Shown: positions 54,818 to 64,000, counted from the stretch's first letter. The stretch: DNA of 64,000 nt from Alteromonas mediterranea DE (GCF_000020585.3 NC_011138.3:3410330-3474329); one strand, 5' to 3'. Numbers and translations: made by a program. Notes: generated from the sequence alone by a model not told the origin.

Positions 54818-55093
54818 TTAGTATTTCGACACCGTTCCCATAATTTGCCCTGACGGTGTGGGGCACGAACACGAAGTTCCTACCATTTCACCATTTGACG
54901 TAGGGCATACGCCGTATTCGCCATCACCACTATAGCGACATTGATTACCAAACTCTGGTTTAGCAGTCGCGACTCTTTCACCCCTAGTGGTGTTATCCTC
55001 TTCATCGTCAGGTAAATACACAGTGTAAGTGCAGCCAAATACAAGCATAGATACTGCAAGTAAAGTAATGCCGTAGAGCGCTCTTTTTTTCAT
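54818..55093 (-). CDS. Small putative lipoprotein
   Basis: A 91-residue protein with a lipoprotein signal (LLAVSMLVFGC, lipidated cysteine near residue 21). The mature part is short, with four cysteines (NQCRYSGDGEYGVC and GTSCSCPTPSGQIMG) that may form disulfides in the periplasm. No family was recognised. Confidence 0.7.
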   Translation of the reverse strand: MKKRALYGITLLAVSMLVFGCTYTVYLPDDEEDNTTRGERVATAKPEFGNQCRYSGDGEYGVCPTSNGEMVGTSCSCPTPSGQIMGTVSKY

Positions 55094-55165
55094 AGATAAT
55101 CGTCGGACATTGCTAGAACAGTTTTAAAATTATGCCAATAATGAAGATAAAACAAGAAAAAATAA

Positions 55166-55199
55166 GCAAAAAAAAGCCAGTCGGAAGACTGGCTTTTTA
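55166..55199 (-). terminator. Terminator after the TonB-dependent receptor gene
   Basis: AAAAAGCCAGTC and GACTGGCTTTTT form a perfect stem around GGAA, with a T run on the minus strand, 20 bases past the receptor stop. Confidence 0.92.
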
Positions 55200-55219
55200 A
55201 TCATAACTCGTTGTAGCTA

Positions 55220-57484
55220 TTAGAATTCAGTGGTGAATCTAACACCGAACTCGCTCGCGTCATTGCTTAGAATTTGCAGGATATAGTCACCTGTATTCAA
55301 GCGCGCGTTGTCGTAACGCTCATCGAAAATGTTGCGACCGTAAAGTGCGACTGTGTACGCTTCATTCGCTGGCGTATACGCAATATCAAAGTTAACTAAC
55401 GCTCGGCTATCAAGCTCTGTCATACGCTCTGGTGCAGATGTTGGCTCACCGTACATTTCTGAACGGTAAGAGTAATCAGCACGCACGCGAATTGAATCGC
55501 CACCATCGAGTTCGAAGGTGTACTGAGGACCAATTGCTAGCGTAAGGTCTGGAGTCAGTGGTGCTACCGGGTTAAATCCATCTTGCTCTTCCACATCAAC
55601 ATCCATGTAACCAATGCTGGTCATCATGCTGAAGTTGCCATAGCTAAACGTTGCATCTGCTTCAATACCACGAGAAGTTTGTTCAACAACAAGGTTTGCT
55701 GTGTCGAAACCGCCTTCACTTACGCGACTTACTTGGTAAGGCAGATCTTCAAACTCAGTGTTAAAGACAGCAACACTGATATCGAAGTAATCGTTAACGC
55801 GACCTTTAATACCTACTTCATAGTTAGTAGCGGTAATGTTGTCAGATGCCGTAAAGCAGTTATTTGCGCGAACGGCTGCTTGTGCGCCTTCGATATCATC
55901 GAAGCCACCCGCACCGAAAAACTGGCCGATTAGACAGTAAGGACGCGCTGGGAACTGACCAGACTGGTAGCCCGACTGAATAGTCGCATATCCTGTCATG
56001 CCATTATCAAAAGTATAGTTAGTAGCAAACTCCCAGGTTACTTCATCCCATTCGTTTGAGTCGAAGATAGTTCCAAGTGCTGAGAATACGTTCGCAGAGG
56101 CTTCTTTCTCGTCTTCGGTGTAACGAATACCACCTGACACACTTAGCTCATCAGTTAAGTCATGACGCACGTTCACGTATACCGCTTTCGACGTGGTTTC
56201 TTGGTCTAGCTCAAGTAAGTTTGGGCCGCCGTCGAAGTTAGAATCATCGCCCTGGCGGTTGCTCCCTTCTTCATTGAAGTAGTAAAGGCCCGTTACGAAG
56301 TCAGTATATTCGTTAATATAACCATTAAGCTGAAGTTCGATTGACGTTTGGTCTGCTTCGCCACGCTCCGGGAACTGGTCTAGTGAGAATACTGTACCGT
56401 CATCATCAAGGCCTGCTTTATATTTAGATGTACGCTGGCTAGCAACAACCTTCGCCGTATAGTCGTCATTGATATCCCACTCAGTCGTTAGTGAAAGGCC
56501 GCGCGCTTCATTAGACACGCCAGTGACTGCTTCAGTACCTGTTGCGTTATCATAAATGTCTGCACCTTCAGGCGTTACGTCAGTATTACGCAACTCAACA
56601 CCTAAGCCGTTACCACCACCAAAGTAGCGCGCAGAACCCACTTCATCAATAAGCACAGTGTAAGGACGTAAACCACCGTCACCGTTGTTAGCATCTGCGG
56701 TTAGCACCATGCGGAAATCGTTTGAAGGCTCCCACTTAAGTGATACACGACCAGAAATATCTTCAGTCTCACCTACATCGTATTCAGCATTTGGTACGTT
56801 AATGAACTCACCAAGGCCGTCGCGTTTGTTGAACGCTAGGTTCATGTTAAACGCAACAGTTTCAGATAGACCATGGTTAACAAAAATATCGGCTTTAACA
56901 CGGCCGCGCGTGCCGAACTCGGTGTTTACTTTAGTTACATCACCTTGATCTGGCTCTTTAGTAATGATGTTAATTGCACCACCAATTGAGTTACGACCAT
57001 AAAGGGTACCTTGAGGACCACGAAGTACCTCAATACGCTCAATATTGTTTAAGCTCCAGTTTTGACCTACTTGACGGCCTAGGTAAACGCCATCAACGTA
57101 AACACTAACACCAGGGTCGGTAGTGATAAGGTGATCTTGAAGACCGATACCACGAATGAAAGGGTTTACAGAAGACGTGTGGCCCGCAGAGAAACCCGTA
57201 ACGTTAAGGTTTGGAACGAACTTACCAACGTCGGTTAGGTCTGTAATACCTTGGGCAGCTAGCTTGTCACCATCAAAAGCACTGATAGCGATAGGAACTT
57301 CATAAATAACTTGAGGGCGTTTTGTTGCGGTAACGGTAATGGCTTCAAACTGTTGTTCTTCTGTTGCTTCGGCTTCTTGAGCAACCGCAATGTTTGAAAG
57401 AGCTGGAACGGTCATCGCTACTGCTAGTGCGACAGGTGAAAGCTTACTGGCGAGTGTCTTAGACACGTCAGTATTGGTTTTCAT
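55220..57484 (-). CDS. TonB-dependent receptor
   Basis: A 754-residue outer-membrane transporter. The signal peptide ends near VAQEA (residue 36). The TonB box is in FEAITVTATKR (about 46-56), the plug domain runs to about 170 (VEVLRGPQGTLYGRNSIGGAINIITK motif region) and the rest is the 22-strand barrel, ending with phenylalanine (RFTTEF) as required for assembly. The subclass resembles receptors common in Alteromonas that import carbohydrates, siderophores or aromatic compounds; the ligand cannot be told. Strong RBS AAAGGGGTTACACC. Confidence 0.92.
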   Translation of the reverse strand: MKTNTDVSKTLASKLSPVALAVAMTVPALSNIAVAQEAEATEEQQFEAITVTATKRPQVIYEVPIAISAFDGDKLAAQGITDLTDVGKFVPNLNVTGFSAGHTSSVNPFIRGIGLQDHLITTDPGVSVYVDGVYLGRQVGQNWSLNNIERIEVLRGPQGTLYGRNSIGGAINIITKEPDQGDVTKVNTEFGTRGRVKADIFVNHGLSETVAFNMNLAFNKRDGLGEFINVPNAEYDVGETEDISGRVSLKWEPSNDFRMVLTADANNGDGGLRPYTVLIDEVGSARYFGGGNGLGVELRNTDVTPEGADIYDNATGTEAVTGVSNEARGLSLTTEWDINDDYTAKVVASQRTSKYKAGLDDDGTVFSLDQFPERGEADQTSIELQLNGYINEYTDFVTGLYYFNEEGSNRQGDDSNFDGGPNLLELDQETTSKAVYVNVRHDLTDELSVSGGIRYTEDEKEASANVFSALGTIFDSNEWDEVTWEFATNYTFDNGMTGYATIQSGYQSGQFPARPYCLIGQFFGAGGFDDIEGAQAAVRANNCFTASDNITATNYEVGIKGRVNDYFDISVAVFNTEFEDLPYQVSRVSEGGFDTANLVVEQTSRGIEADATFSYGNFSMMTSIGYMDVDVEEQDGFNPVAPLTPDLTLAIGPQYTFELDGGDSIRVRADYSYRSEMYGEPTSAPERMTELDSRALVNFDIAYTPANEAYTVALYGRNIFDERYDNARLNTGDYILQILSNDASEFGVRFTTEF

Positions 57485-58280
57485 GGTGTAACCCCTTTGC
57501 GTGAGTGTTAGGTGTAATAATATTTTTAGGCCGCTTCAAGTTCTTCTTTGGAACTTTGAAAGACTAAACTCACTAATTTGAGAGGCGCACATAACCTTGT
57601 GCTTATACTGGATTACAGGCAATAAAAAAGTAAGTCGCAATAAAACATTACAAACTTACTTTCAATGAAACTCTGCTTTAAAAGTAGAACTTACTTTCCC
57701 AGCCCTCTAAAATTCAGTAGAAGAATTTAGGCTTGAAGACTGGAACGATATGTTACCGTTAGATTACGATCTTGCAAAGTAAAATATTACACTTTTACTA
57801 AAATAAGACTTCAAAATTAGACTAATTGGTTAGGTTAAGCATCAAACACAAAGTATGTATAAATTTCAAAAAAACAAATAGATATCATAAAGATAATTTA
57901 CTCTATCTCTTCACAACACCTAAGCGAATAAAGTAAAGAAGACCTAGACCAGATGGACAAACTTTAAACAAATTACCACTAACTTGAATCATTCTTTAGC
58001 TCAGAACCTCTGTATGTAACTTTCGTTACCAAATTCCCTCCTCCGTCCGGGCAGTAGCTATCAATATGGTTGCGCAAGGTTCGCCTAATAGACGTAAGCT
58101 GACACATGGCTCTGTTTGCGTATGCCATTAAACCATTGCACAACTGTCAACACAGGCCGCTAAACAAGACTATCAGACTAATATCTTACTCTCGTTGTCG
58201 ACAATCCAAACCTTTTAAGGTTGAAAAAACGCCAAAATGGGCATATATTGTCGACATTAGTCATTTAAAGATTCTATACA
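57485..58280. other. Long intergenic region between TonB receptor and GntR regulator
   Basis: About 800 AT-rich bases between divergent genes. It holds an imperfect hairpin near 57536-57561 in the receptor leader, three copies of AAAGTAAGT/ACTTACTTT (57627-57635, 57654-57662, 57689-57697), and two TTGTCGACA palindromes near the GntR gene. A plus-strand frame at 58106-58354 lacks coding character. Confidence 0.45.
57627..57697. repeat. Repeated AAAGTAAGT motif upstream of the TonB receptor
   Basis: AAAGTAAGT at 57627-57635 is inverted relative to ACTTACTTT at 57654-57662 and 57689-57697; the two direct copies are 35 bases apart. The region is 140-215 bases before the receptor start and could be a regulator site. 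Confidence 0.4.
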
Positions 58281-58404
58281 GTGTTAGTAAAAAGCGAACA
58301 AGCCATCACCAATGCCGACCGTACCTTCTTTCAATTAAGGAAGGATATCGTTGAGGGCATCATTCCAGCAGGCAGTAAGCTGAGTGAAATGGAATTGTCG
58401 ACAA
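58195..58404. promoter_or_regulatory. Candidate operators of the prp GntR regulator
   Basis: The palindrome TGTCGACA with flanking T/A occurs three times: TTGTCGACAA at 58195-58204, TTGTCGACAT at 58248-58257 and TTGTCGACAA at 58395-58404, the last inside the regulator's own coding region. Centre spacings of 53 and 147 bases are close to whole helical turns. FCD-type GntR regulators bind short symmetrical sites like this. Confidence 0.6.
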
Positions 58405-58943
58405 AGTACGAAGTCAGCCGTGCAGTTATTCGCGAGGCAATTAATCGCTTAGCCACCTGCCATCTTGTCGAACGCAAAGCGAATGTAGGTGCGCGGGTGG
58501 TGGAGCTTTCGCCTGCAGGGCTTATCCAACTATATCAAGTGCGCGAAGCGCTAGAAGGTATGGCTGCGCGCTTAGCCGCTCGTTATATGAGTGATGATGA
58601 AATTGCCGACATGCAGGCGCTGCTAGACAGCCACTTCGACAAAGTTAAAGATAGCCACAGCTATTATCAAGAAGCCGGCGATGTAGACTTTCACTACCGA
58701 ATTGTAACTGGCAGCAAAAACGATCACCTTATTAGCGTGCTTATTGATGGGCTCTACCATTTAGTTCGTATGTACCGCGTACAGCTTGGTATGGCAGGAC
58801 CTCGGGTAAGCACGGCGTTTGATGAGCACAGACACATTGTTAACGCCATTGCCAATCGTGACGAAGAGTTAGCAGAAATGCTCATGCGTCGCCACATTCT
58901 TTATTCAAAAAATAATATCGAGAAGAAGCTCAACAATGACTAA
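58281..58943 (+). CDS. GntR family regulator (FCD domain) of the propionate cluster
   Basis: A 220-residue regulator with a winged helix at about 15-80 ([25 protein letters not shown]) and an FCD ligand-binding domain (about 88-212; metal-binding histidines in [19 protein letters not shown] and RRHILYS). It precedes prpB-prpC-acnD and is likely the repressor, released by methylcitrate or a related acid. The start is a GTG at 58281 with a weak ribosome site. Palindromic sites lie in front of and inside the gene. Confidence 0.9.
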   Translation: MLVKSEQAITNADRTFFQLRKDIVEGIIPAGSKLSEMELSTKYEVSRAVIREAINRLATCHLVERKANVGARVVELSPAGLIQLYQVREALEGMAARLAARYMSDDEIADMQALLDSHFDKVKDSHSYYQEAGDVDFHYRIVTGSKNDHLISVLIDGLYHLVRMYRVQLGMAGPRVSTAFDEHRHIVNAIANRDEELAEMLMRRHILYSKNNIEKKLNND

Positions 58944-59008
58944 TACACATAAGGCTTCTCCTTACCTATTACACCTCTACCCTACTTTCAATTAAGCGAG
59001 TGACTATC

Positions 59009-59884
59009 ATGAGTGCAGGAAAGAAATTCAGAACCGCGTTAGAGAATAACAAACCTCTTCAAATCGTAGGCACTATTAATGCCTACACGGCCATGATGGC
59101 GAAGACCATTGGTCATCAAGCTATTTACCTTTCAGGTGGCGGCGTAGCTAACGCCTCGTATGGCTTGCCAGATTTAGGCATGACCTCGCTCAATGACGTG
59201 ATTGCTGATGTTCAGCGTATTACCAGTGCGTGTGACCTACCGCTTATGGTGGATATCGACACAGGCTGGGGCGGTGCATTTAACATTGCCAAAACCATTC
59301 GCGATATGGAAAAAGCCGGCGCGGCCGCGGTACATATGGAAGACCAAGTCGCACAAAAGCGCTGTGGTCACCGCCCTAATAAAGAAATTGTGAGTACAGC
59401 GGAAATGGTAGATCGCATTAAAGCTGCCGTTGATGCCAGAACCGACCCTGACTTTTTCATTATGGCGCGCACCGACGCATTCGCGCAAGAAGGCTTAGAA
59501 AAAGCCATTGAACGCGCAAAAGCCTACGTTGAAGCGGGCGCAGACGGTATTTTTGCAGAAGCAGTGCAGACCGAAGAACACTATCGCGCATTTGCAGAAG
59601 CACTAGACGTTCCTATTCTTGCCAATATCACTGAGTTCGGCAAAACCGAACTATGGAACAAAGAAGAACTTGGTGAATGGGGTGCTGATATGGTGCTTTA
59701 CCCGCTAAGTGCGTTCCGCGCCATGAATAAAGCAGCAGAAATGGTGTACAAATCTATACTTGAAAATGGCGATCAAAAGGCTGTCGTCGACACCATGCAA
59801 ACACGCATGGAGCTATACGATTACCTTGGCTACCACGAATACGAGCAAAAGCTAGATGCGCTATTTGCCGACGGCAAAAACTAA
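59009..59884 (+). CDS. prpB: 2-Methylisocitrate lyase
   Basis: A 291-residue PEP-mutase/isocitrate lyase superfamily enzyme that splits 2-methylisocitrate to pyruvate and succinate, the last step of the methylcitrate cycle. The catalytic motif KRCGH lies at about 117-121, with VDIDTGWGG near 81-89 binding magnesium. The ATG at 59009 is preferred to a GTG at 59000. It follows the regulator after 65 bases and is separated from prpC by a repeat element. Confidence 0.96.
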   Translation: MSAGKKFRTALENNKPLQIVGTINAYTAMMAKTIGHQAIYLSGGGVANASYGLPDLGMTSLNDVIADVQRITSACDLPLMVDIDTGWGGAFNIAKTIRDMEKAGAAAVHMEDQVAQKRCGHRPNKEIVSTAEMVDRIKAAVDARTDPDFFIMARTDAFAQEGLEKAIERAKAYVEAGADGIFAEAVQTEEHYRAFAEALDVPILANITEFGKTELWNKEELGEWGADMVLYPLSAFRAMNKAAEMVYKSILENGDQKAVVDTMQTRMELYDYLGYHEYEQKLDALFADGKN

Positions 59885-59901
59885 GTAAATAAACGATTGC
59901 A

Positions 59902-60056
59902 GCTTGAAGTTGGCGAGCACGAGGATGCAGGGGTGAAGTACAGTTCCCTGCCCCTCTTAAGGCATGGATGCCGAAGCGGAGCCCCCATGGATGGGTTTAC
60001 GGCGTGGCAGGGAACTGTGCTTTGCTCCTGCAGCCAATGTGCCCGCAACTTCAAGC
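59902..60056. repeat. Imperfect 52-bp inverted repeat element between prpB and prpC
   Basis: The arms (about 59902-59953 and 60005-60056) share GCTTGAAGTTG and ACAGTTCCCTGCC and are inverted copies. The loop holds a core, ATGCCGAAGCGGAGCCCCC and CATGGATGGGTTTACGGCG, typical of extragenic repeats in Alteromonas and Shewanella. A related core in the opposite orientation occurs after acnD (63869-63932). It probably folds in the mRNA. Confidence 0.8.
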
Positions 60057-60121
60057 GCCAAATGTCGAAGATATCACACTAAAAAGTACCTTACATATTA
60101 TACAAGACCGGAGACAACAAG

Positions 60122-61243
60122 ATGGCTAAACAGTTAAGTGGCGCGGGTTTACGCGGCCAAGTTGCAGGTAAAACAGCTTTATCAACGGTAGGTAAATCAG
60201 GTTCAGGTTTAACCTATCGCGGCTACGACGTGAAAGATTTAGCAGAAAAGTGTCAGTTTGAAGAAGTCGCTTATCTTATCCTAAAGGGTCACTTGCCAAA
60301 TCAAGCTGAGCTTGATGACTATAAAACCAAACTTCGCGGTATGCGCGGCCTTCCTGACGCACTGAAAGACGTGCTTGAACGCATTCCTAAAAACGCCCAC
60401 CCTATGGACGTGCTTCGCACTGGCTGTTCAATGCTAGGTAACCTTGAAATGGAAACTAGCTTTGATGAGCAGCAAGATGTGACGGATCGCATGTTAGCGT
60501 GCTTCCCAAGTATTATTTGTTACTGGTATCGCTTCTCACACGATGGTGTGCGCATTGATGTGGAAACCGATGACGACTCCATTGGCGGTCACTTCCTTCA
60601 CATGCTTCACGGCGAAAAGCCACGTGAGCTTCACGAACAAGTGATGCATGTGTCTCTCATTCTTTATGCCGAGCACGAGTTCAATGCGTCTACATTCACA
60701 GCGCGCGTATGTGCCTCTACCCTTTCTGATATGCATTCATGTGTAACCGGCGCGATTGGCTCTCTTCGCGGGCCACTTCACGGCGGTGCAAACGAAGCCG
60801 CAATGGAAATGATAGAAGGCTTCACGTCAGCCGATGACGCAGAAGAAAAAATGATGGGCATGCTAGAGCGCAAAGAGAAAATCATGGGCTTTGGTCACGC
60901 GATTTATTCAGACTCTGACCCACGTAACGAAATTATTAAGCAATGGTCTAAAAAGCTAGCGACCGATGTAGGCGATGAGGTGCTTTACCCTGTATCTGTG
61001 CGCTGTGAAGAAGTCATGTGGCGCGAGAAGAAGCTTTTCTGTAATGCAGACTTTTTCCACGCCTCTGCCTATAACTTCATGGGAATCCCTACGCCGCTGT
61101 TTACCCCAATATTCGTTATGTCTCGCCTTACAGGCTGGGCTGCACATGTAATGGAACAGCGCGCTGATAACCGTATTATTCGTCCATCGGCAGAATACAC
61201 AGGCGAAGAATTACGCCCTGTTCCTGCAATCAGCGAACGCTAA
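60122..61243 (+). CDS. prpC: 2-Methylcitrate synthase
   Basis: A 373-residue citrate synthase-family enzyme that condenses propionyl-CoA and oxaloacetate. Catalytic residues lie in GSLRGPLHGGANEAAM (His near residue 222), IMGFGHAIYSDSDPR (His near 261) and the C-terminal RLTGWAAHVMEQRADN. Length is shorter than CitA-type citrate synthases, as usual for PrpC. ATG after AGACCGGAGACAACAAG. acnD follows after 15 bases. Confidence 0.96.
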   Translation: MAKQLSGAGLRGQVAGKTALSTVGKSGSGLTYRGYDVKDLAEKCQFEEVAYLILKGHLPNQAELDDYKTKLRGMRGLPDALKDVLERIPKNAHPMDVLRTGCSMLGNLEMETSFDEQQDVTDRMLACFPSIICYWYRFSHDGVRIDVETDDDSIGGHFLHMLHGEKPRELHEQVMHVSLILYAEHEFNASTFTARVCASTLSDMHSCVTGAIGSLRGPLHGGANEAAMEMIEGFTSADDAEEKMMGMLERKEKIMGFGHAIYSDSDPRNEIIKQWSKKLATDVGDEVLYPVSVRCEEVMWREKKLFCNADFFHASAYNFMGIPTPLFTPIFVMSRLTGWAAHVMEQRADNRIIRPSAEYTGEELRPVPAISER

Positions 61244-61258
61244 GAGAATAGGTGGTTT

Positions 61259-63850
61259 ATGAATATTGATTACCGTAAACCGCTTCCAAATGCGGGTATC
61301 GATTTTTTCGATACCCGTGAAGCGGTTGATGCCATAGAGCCAGGTGCATACGCCAAGCTGCCTTACACGTCACGTGTATTGGCTGAAAACTTGGTACGTA
61401 AATGCGACCCTGCCATGCTAAACGATTCACTCAAACAGCTGATATACCGCAAGCGCGACCTCGATTTTCCGTGGTTCCCAGCACGTGTGGTATGTCACGA
61501 CATTTTGGGTCAAACCGCACTGGTTGATTTAGCGGGCCTTCGCGATGCCATTGCGGCGAAAGGCGGCGACCCGGCGAAAGTAAACCCGGTTGTGCCTACT
61601 CAGCTAATAGTGGACCACTCCCTCGCCGTAGAGCACGCAGGCTTCGAAAAAGACGCGTTTGAAAAGAACCGTGCTATTGAAGACAGACGAAACGATGACC
61701 GTTTTCACTTCATCAACTGGACAAAAACCGCGTTTAAAAACGTAGATGTTATTCCGCCGGGTAACGGCATTATGCATCAGATTAACTTGGAGCGTATGTC
61801 GCCAGTTATTCAAAACCGTGACGGCGTAGCCTTCCCTGACACACTAGTAGGTACCGACAGCCACACGCCGCACGTTGATGCACTTGGTGTAATTGCGGTA
61901 GGCGTGGGCGGCCTTGAAGCAGAAAGCGTTATGCTAGGTCGTGCGTCTTACATGCGTTTGCCTGATATTGTAGGGGTCGAACTTACCGGTAAGCCTCAGC
62001 CAGGTATTACGGCTACCGACATTGTATTAGCGCTTACTGAATTCTTGCGTAAAGAGCGTGTAGTATCTGCGTATCTTGAATTCTATGGTGAAGGTGCATC
62101 CCACTTAACCCTTGGCGACCGTGCCACCATTTCGAACATGACACCAGAATACGGCGCAACAGCGGCCATGTTCTATATTGATCAGCAAACTATTGATTAC
62201 TTGCGATTAACGGGTCGTGAAGAAAAGCAAATTGCGCTTGTAGAGCAGTACGCTAAACACACAGGTTTATGGGCAGATGACTTAGAAACTGCCGAGTACG
62301 AACGCGTGCTTACGTTTGATTTGTCTGCAGTAGGCAGAAACATGGCCGGGCCGTCTAACCCACATGCACGCTTACCTACCAGCGACTTAGAAAGCCGCGG
62401 TATCGCAGCAAAATGGGAAGAGGAAGACGGTAAAATGCCAGATGGCGCGGTGATTATCGCGGCTATCACCAGCTGTACTAATACCTCTAACCCGCGCAAT
62501 GTTATTGCAGCAGGCTTACTTGCCAGAAACGCAAACGCGCGCGGTTTAACCCGCAAGCCATGGGTGAAAAGCTCTCTGGCGCCAGGTTCTAAAGCTGTTA
62601 AGTTATACCTTGAAGAAGCCAACTTAATGAGCGAGTTGGAAGACTTAGGCTTCGGGGTTGTGGCATTTGCATGTACCACCTGTAACGGTATGAGTGGCGC
62701 GCTAGACCCTAAAATTCAGCAAGAAATTATCGACCGCGATTTATACGCCACGGCGGTACTTTCGGGCAACCGTAACTTCGATGGGCGTATTCATCCCTAT
62801 GCGAAGCAAGCCTTCTTGGCATCACCACCCTTGGTCGTTGCATACGCCATAGCCGGTACCATTCGCTTTGATATCGAAAAGGACGTGTTAGGCACCGATA
62901 AAGATGGCAACCCAGTAACGCTTAAAGATATCTGGCCAAGCGATGAAGAGATTGACGCTATTGTTGCTAAATCTGTCAAGCCTGAGCATTTCAGAAAAGT
63001 GTACGAGCCAATGTTCGACTTGAGTGTGGATTACGGTAAAGACATTAACCCGCTCTACGACTGGCGTGAAATGAGCACCTACATTCGCCGCCCACCTTAC
63101 TGGGAAGGCGCAATGGATGCCGAGCGTACCATGAAAGGTATGCGACCGCTGGCCATTTTGGGTGACAACATCACCACCGATCACCTATCACCTTCGAACG
63201 CCATTATGGCAAGCAGTGCCGCCGGGGAATACTTAGCGAAAATGGGGTTACCTGAGGAAGACTTCAACTCCTACGCCACCCACCGAGGCGATCACTTAAC
63301 GGCGCAGCGCGCTACCCTTGCGAACCCCAAAGTGTTCAACGAAATGGTGCTGGAAAACGGCGAAGTTAAGCAAGGATCGCTTGCCCGCGTAGAGCCAGAA
63401 GGCAAAGTCGTGCGCATGTGGGAAGCCATTGAAACCTATATGAACCGCAAACAGCCGCTCATCATTGTAGCGGGCGCGGACTACGGTCAGGGTTCATCGC
63501 GAGACTGGGCAGCGAAAGGCGTGCGTCTTGCGGGCGTTGAAGTCATTGTAGCTGAAGGTTTTGAGCGTATTCACCGTACTAACCTTATTGGTATGGGCGT
63601 TTTACCGCTAGAGTTTAAGCCTGGCACAACCCGAAAAACCCTTGAGCTAGACGGTACAGAAACCTACGACGTAAGCGGAGAACCTTCGCCGGGCGCAACA
63701 CTGACGCTGGTAGTAAACCGTAAAAACGGCGAGCAACTAGAAGTGCCCGTAACCTGTCGTTTAGATACAGGTGAGGAAGTCTCAATTTACAGCGCAGGCG
63801 GCGTATTACAACGCTTCGCAAAGGACTTCTTAGAAGCAGAAGCTAGCTGA
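61259..63850 (+). CDS. acnD: Fe/S-dependent 2-methylcitrate dehydratase AcnD
   Basis: An 863-residue aconitase-family enzyme that dehydrates 2-methylcitrate to 2-methyl-aconitate, needing PrpF as an isomerase partner. The [4Fe-4S] cysteines are in ITSCTNTSNP near residue 405 and ACTTCNGMSG near 470-480; TDSHTPHVDALG near 200 and YGQGSSRDWAAKGVRLAG near 742-759 are aconitase signatures. The AcnD rather than PrpD solution implies a prpF gene just past the window edge. RBS is weak (AGGTGGTTT). Confidence 0.96.
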   Translation: MNIDYRKPLPNAGIDFFDTREAVDAIEPGAYAKLPYTSRVLAENLVRKCDPAMLNDSLKQLIYRKRDLDFPWFPARVVCHDILGQTALVDLAGLRDAIAAKGGDPAKVNPVVPTQLIVDHSLAVEHAGFEKDAFEKNRAIEDRRNDDRFHFINWTKTAFKNVDVIPPGNGIMHQINLERMSPVIQNRDGVAFPDTLVGTDSHTPHVDALGVIAVGVGGLEAESVMLGRASYMRLPDIVGVELTGKPQPGITATDIVLALTEFLRKERVVSAYLEFYGEGASHLTLGDRATISNMTPEYGATAAMFYIDQQTIDYLRLTGREEKQIALVEQYAKHTGLWADDLETAEYERVLTFDLSAVGRNMAGPSNPHARLPTSDLESRGIAAKWEEEDGKMPDGAVIIAAITSCTNTSNPRNVIAAGLLARNANARGLTRKPWVKSSLAPGSKAVKLYLEEANLMSELEDLGFGVVAFACTTCNGMSGALDPKIQQEIIDRDLYATAVLSGNRNFDGRIHPYAKQAFLASPPLVVAYAIAGTIRFDIEKDVLGTDKDGNPVTLKDIWPSDEEIDAIVAKSVKPEHFRKVYEPMFDLSVDYGKDINPLYDWREMSTYIRRPPYWEGAMDAERTMKGMRPLAILGDNITTDHLSPSNAIMASSAAGEYLAKMGLPEEDFNSYATHRGDHLTAQRATLANPKVFNEMVLENGEVKQGSLARVEPEGKVVRMWEAIETYMNRKQPLIIVAGADYGQGSSRDWAAKGVRLAGVEVIVAEGFERIHRTNLIGMGVLPLEFKPGTTRKTLELDGTETYDVSGEPSPGATLTLVVNRKNGEQLEVPVTCRLDTGEEVSIYSAGGVLQRFAKDFLEAEAS

Positions 63851-63985
63851 TTCGGCTGGGAAGAACTGAGCCGGTTGCAGGACACGCCGTGAATACATCC
63901 ATGTAGGCTCCCAATTCGCATCCATGCGAATTGAGGGTCCCACCCCCAACTCAGTTTTCCCTAAACAAGCTAACTTCTTTTGGCA
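63851..63985. repeat. Extragenic repeat downstream of acnD, inverted relative to the one after prpB
   Basis: GGGAAGAACTGAG at 63858-63870 pairs with CTCAGTTTTCCC (63949-63961 region), enclosing CGCCGTGAATACATCCATGT and CGCATCCATGCGAATTGAG. The core matches the reverse complement of the prpB-prpC repeat (CGCCGT, CATCCATG, GGCTCC, GCATCCATGC). The element lies between acnD and whatever follows, probably prpF. Confidence 0.72.
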
Positions 63986-64000
63986 GGATTTGTTACTTTT

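Noticed and set aside
58106..58354. 82-codon plus-strand frame before the GntR gene
   Set aside because: It contains the operator-like palindromes and overlaps the GntR start in another frame; composition is not protein-like.
62197..62679. 160-codon minus-strand frame opposite acnD
   Set aside because: It is a shadow of the aconitase coding frame; the plus strand has clear iron-sulfur motifs.

Overview
The window looks like chromosomal DNA of a marine gammaproteobacterium of the Alteromonadaceae, most probably Alteromonas. This is inferred from gene content: the lpoA-yraN-diaA-dolP synteny, a carboxynorspermidine pathway, a GntR-prpB-prpC-acnD propionate cluster, a large TonB-dependent receptor, and short extragenic repeats of a type common in Alteromonas and Shewanella. 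I found no rRNA, tRNA, CRISPR array, prophage or intact insertion sequence. Most of the window is a core genome with good ribosome binding sites and strong intrinsic terminators. The unusual material lies in intergenic repeats, operators and a few broken genes.

Layout. 1-9312: a DUF885 peptidase-like gene (cut by the window edge), a glutathione S-transferase, periplasmic Cu/Zn SOD, OsmC, an msrA remnant, DUF421, the azlCD exporter with its XRE-cupin regulator, an MFS pump and an RRM protein. 9596-14189: yaaA with a 269-bp MITE-like element in its 5' region, tal-pgi, and a DUF3545 small protein. 14443-20256 (minus): the thr operon, read as thrL leader, attenuator, thrA, thrB, thrC and then ung, which overlaps thrC by one base. 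20504-25357: a UvrA paralogue without the UvrB-binding domain, and a LysR regulator divergent from class III alcohol dehydrogenase. 25581-29135: a phosphatase-like exported protein and an arsenic operon (arsR, arsC, arsH, acr3) behind three evenly spaced palindromes. 29282-33895: a single-domain response regulator, a stand-alone aceK, and an OmpR-type two-component pair.

33909-40922: DUF3833 lipoprotein and chalcone-isomerase-like protein, a D-cysteine desulfhydrase-like enzyme, DUF4282, adenine deaminase, a sterol-desaturase family protein with a frameshifted SRPBCC gene, an AraC regulator, and a hypothetical gene. 41063-43548: carboxynorspermidine dehydrogenase and decarboxylase. 43607-51349: a small hypothetical, rsmI, lpoA, yraN, a glycosyltransferase, diaA, dolP and an MFS exporter. 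51539-54418: a membrane protein, an SMR exporter and a DesK/LiaS-like kinase with its NarL-like regulator, arranged as one likely operon. 54440-57484: two small hypotheticals and a TonB-dependent receptor. 58281-64000: the 2-methylcitrate cycle cluster, with two related repeats in opposite orientation, one between prpB and prpC and one after acnD.

I did not find a wholly new defence or mobile system. The items most worth follow-up are the one-base G-tract frameshift in the SRPBCC gene, the truncated msrA, the MITE that must carry or interrupt the yaaA promoter, the thrL attenuator, the repeated operators in front of ars, prp and azl, and an orphan terminator-like hairpin upstream of the MFS gene at 7642.
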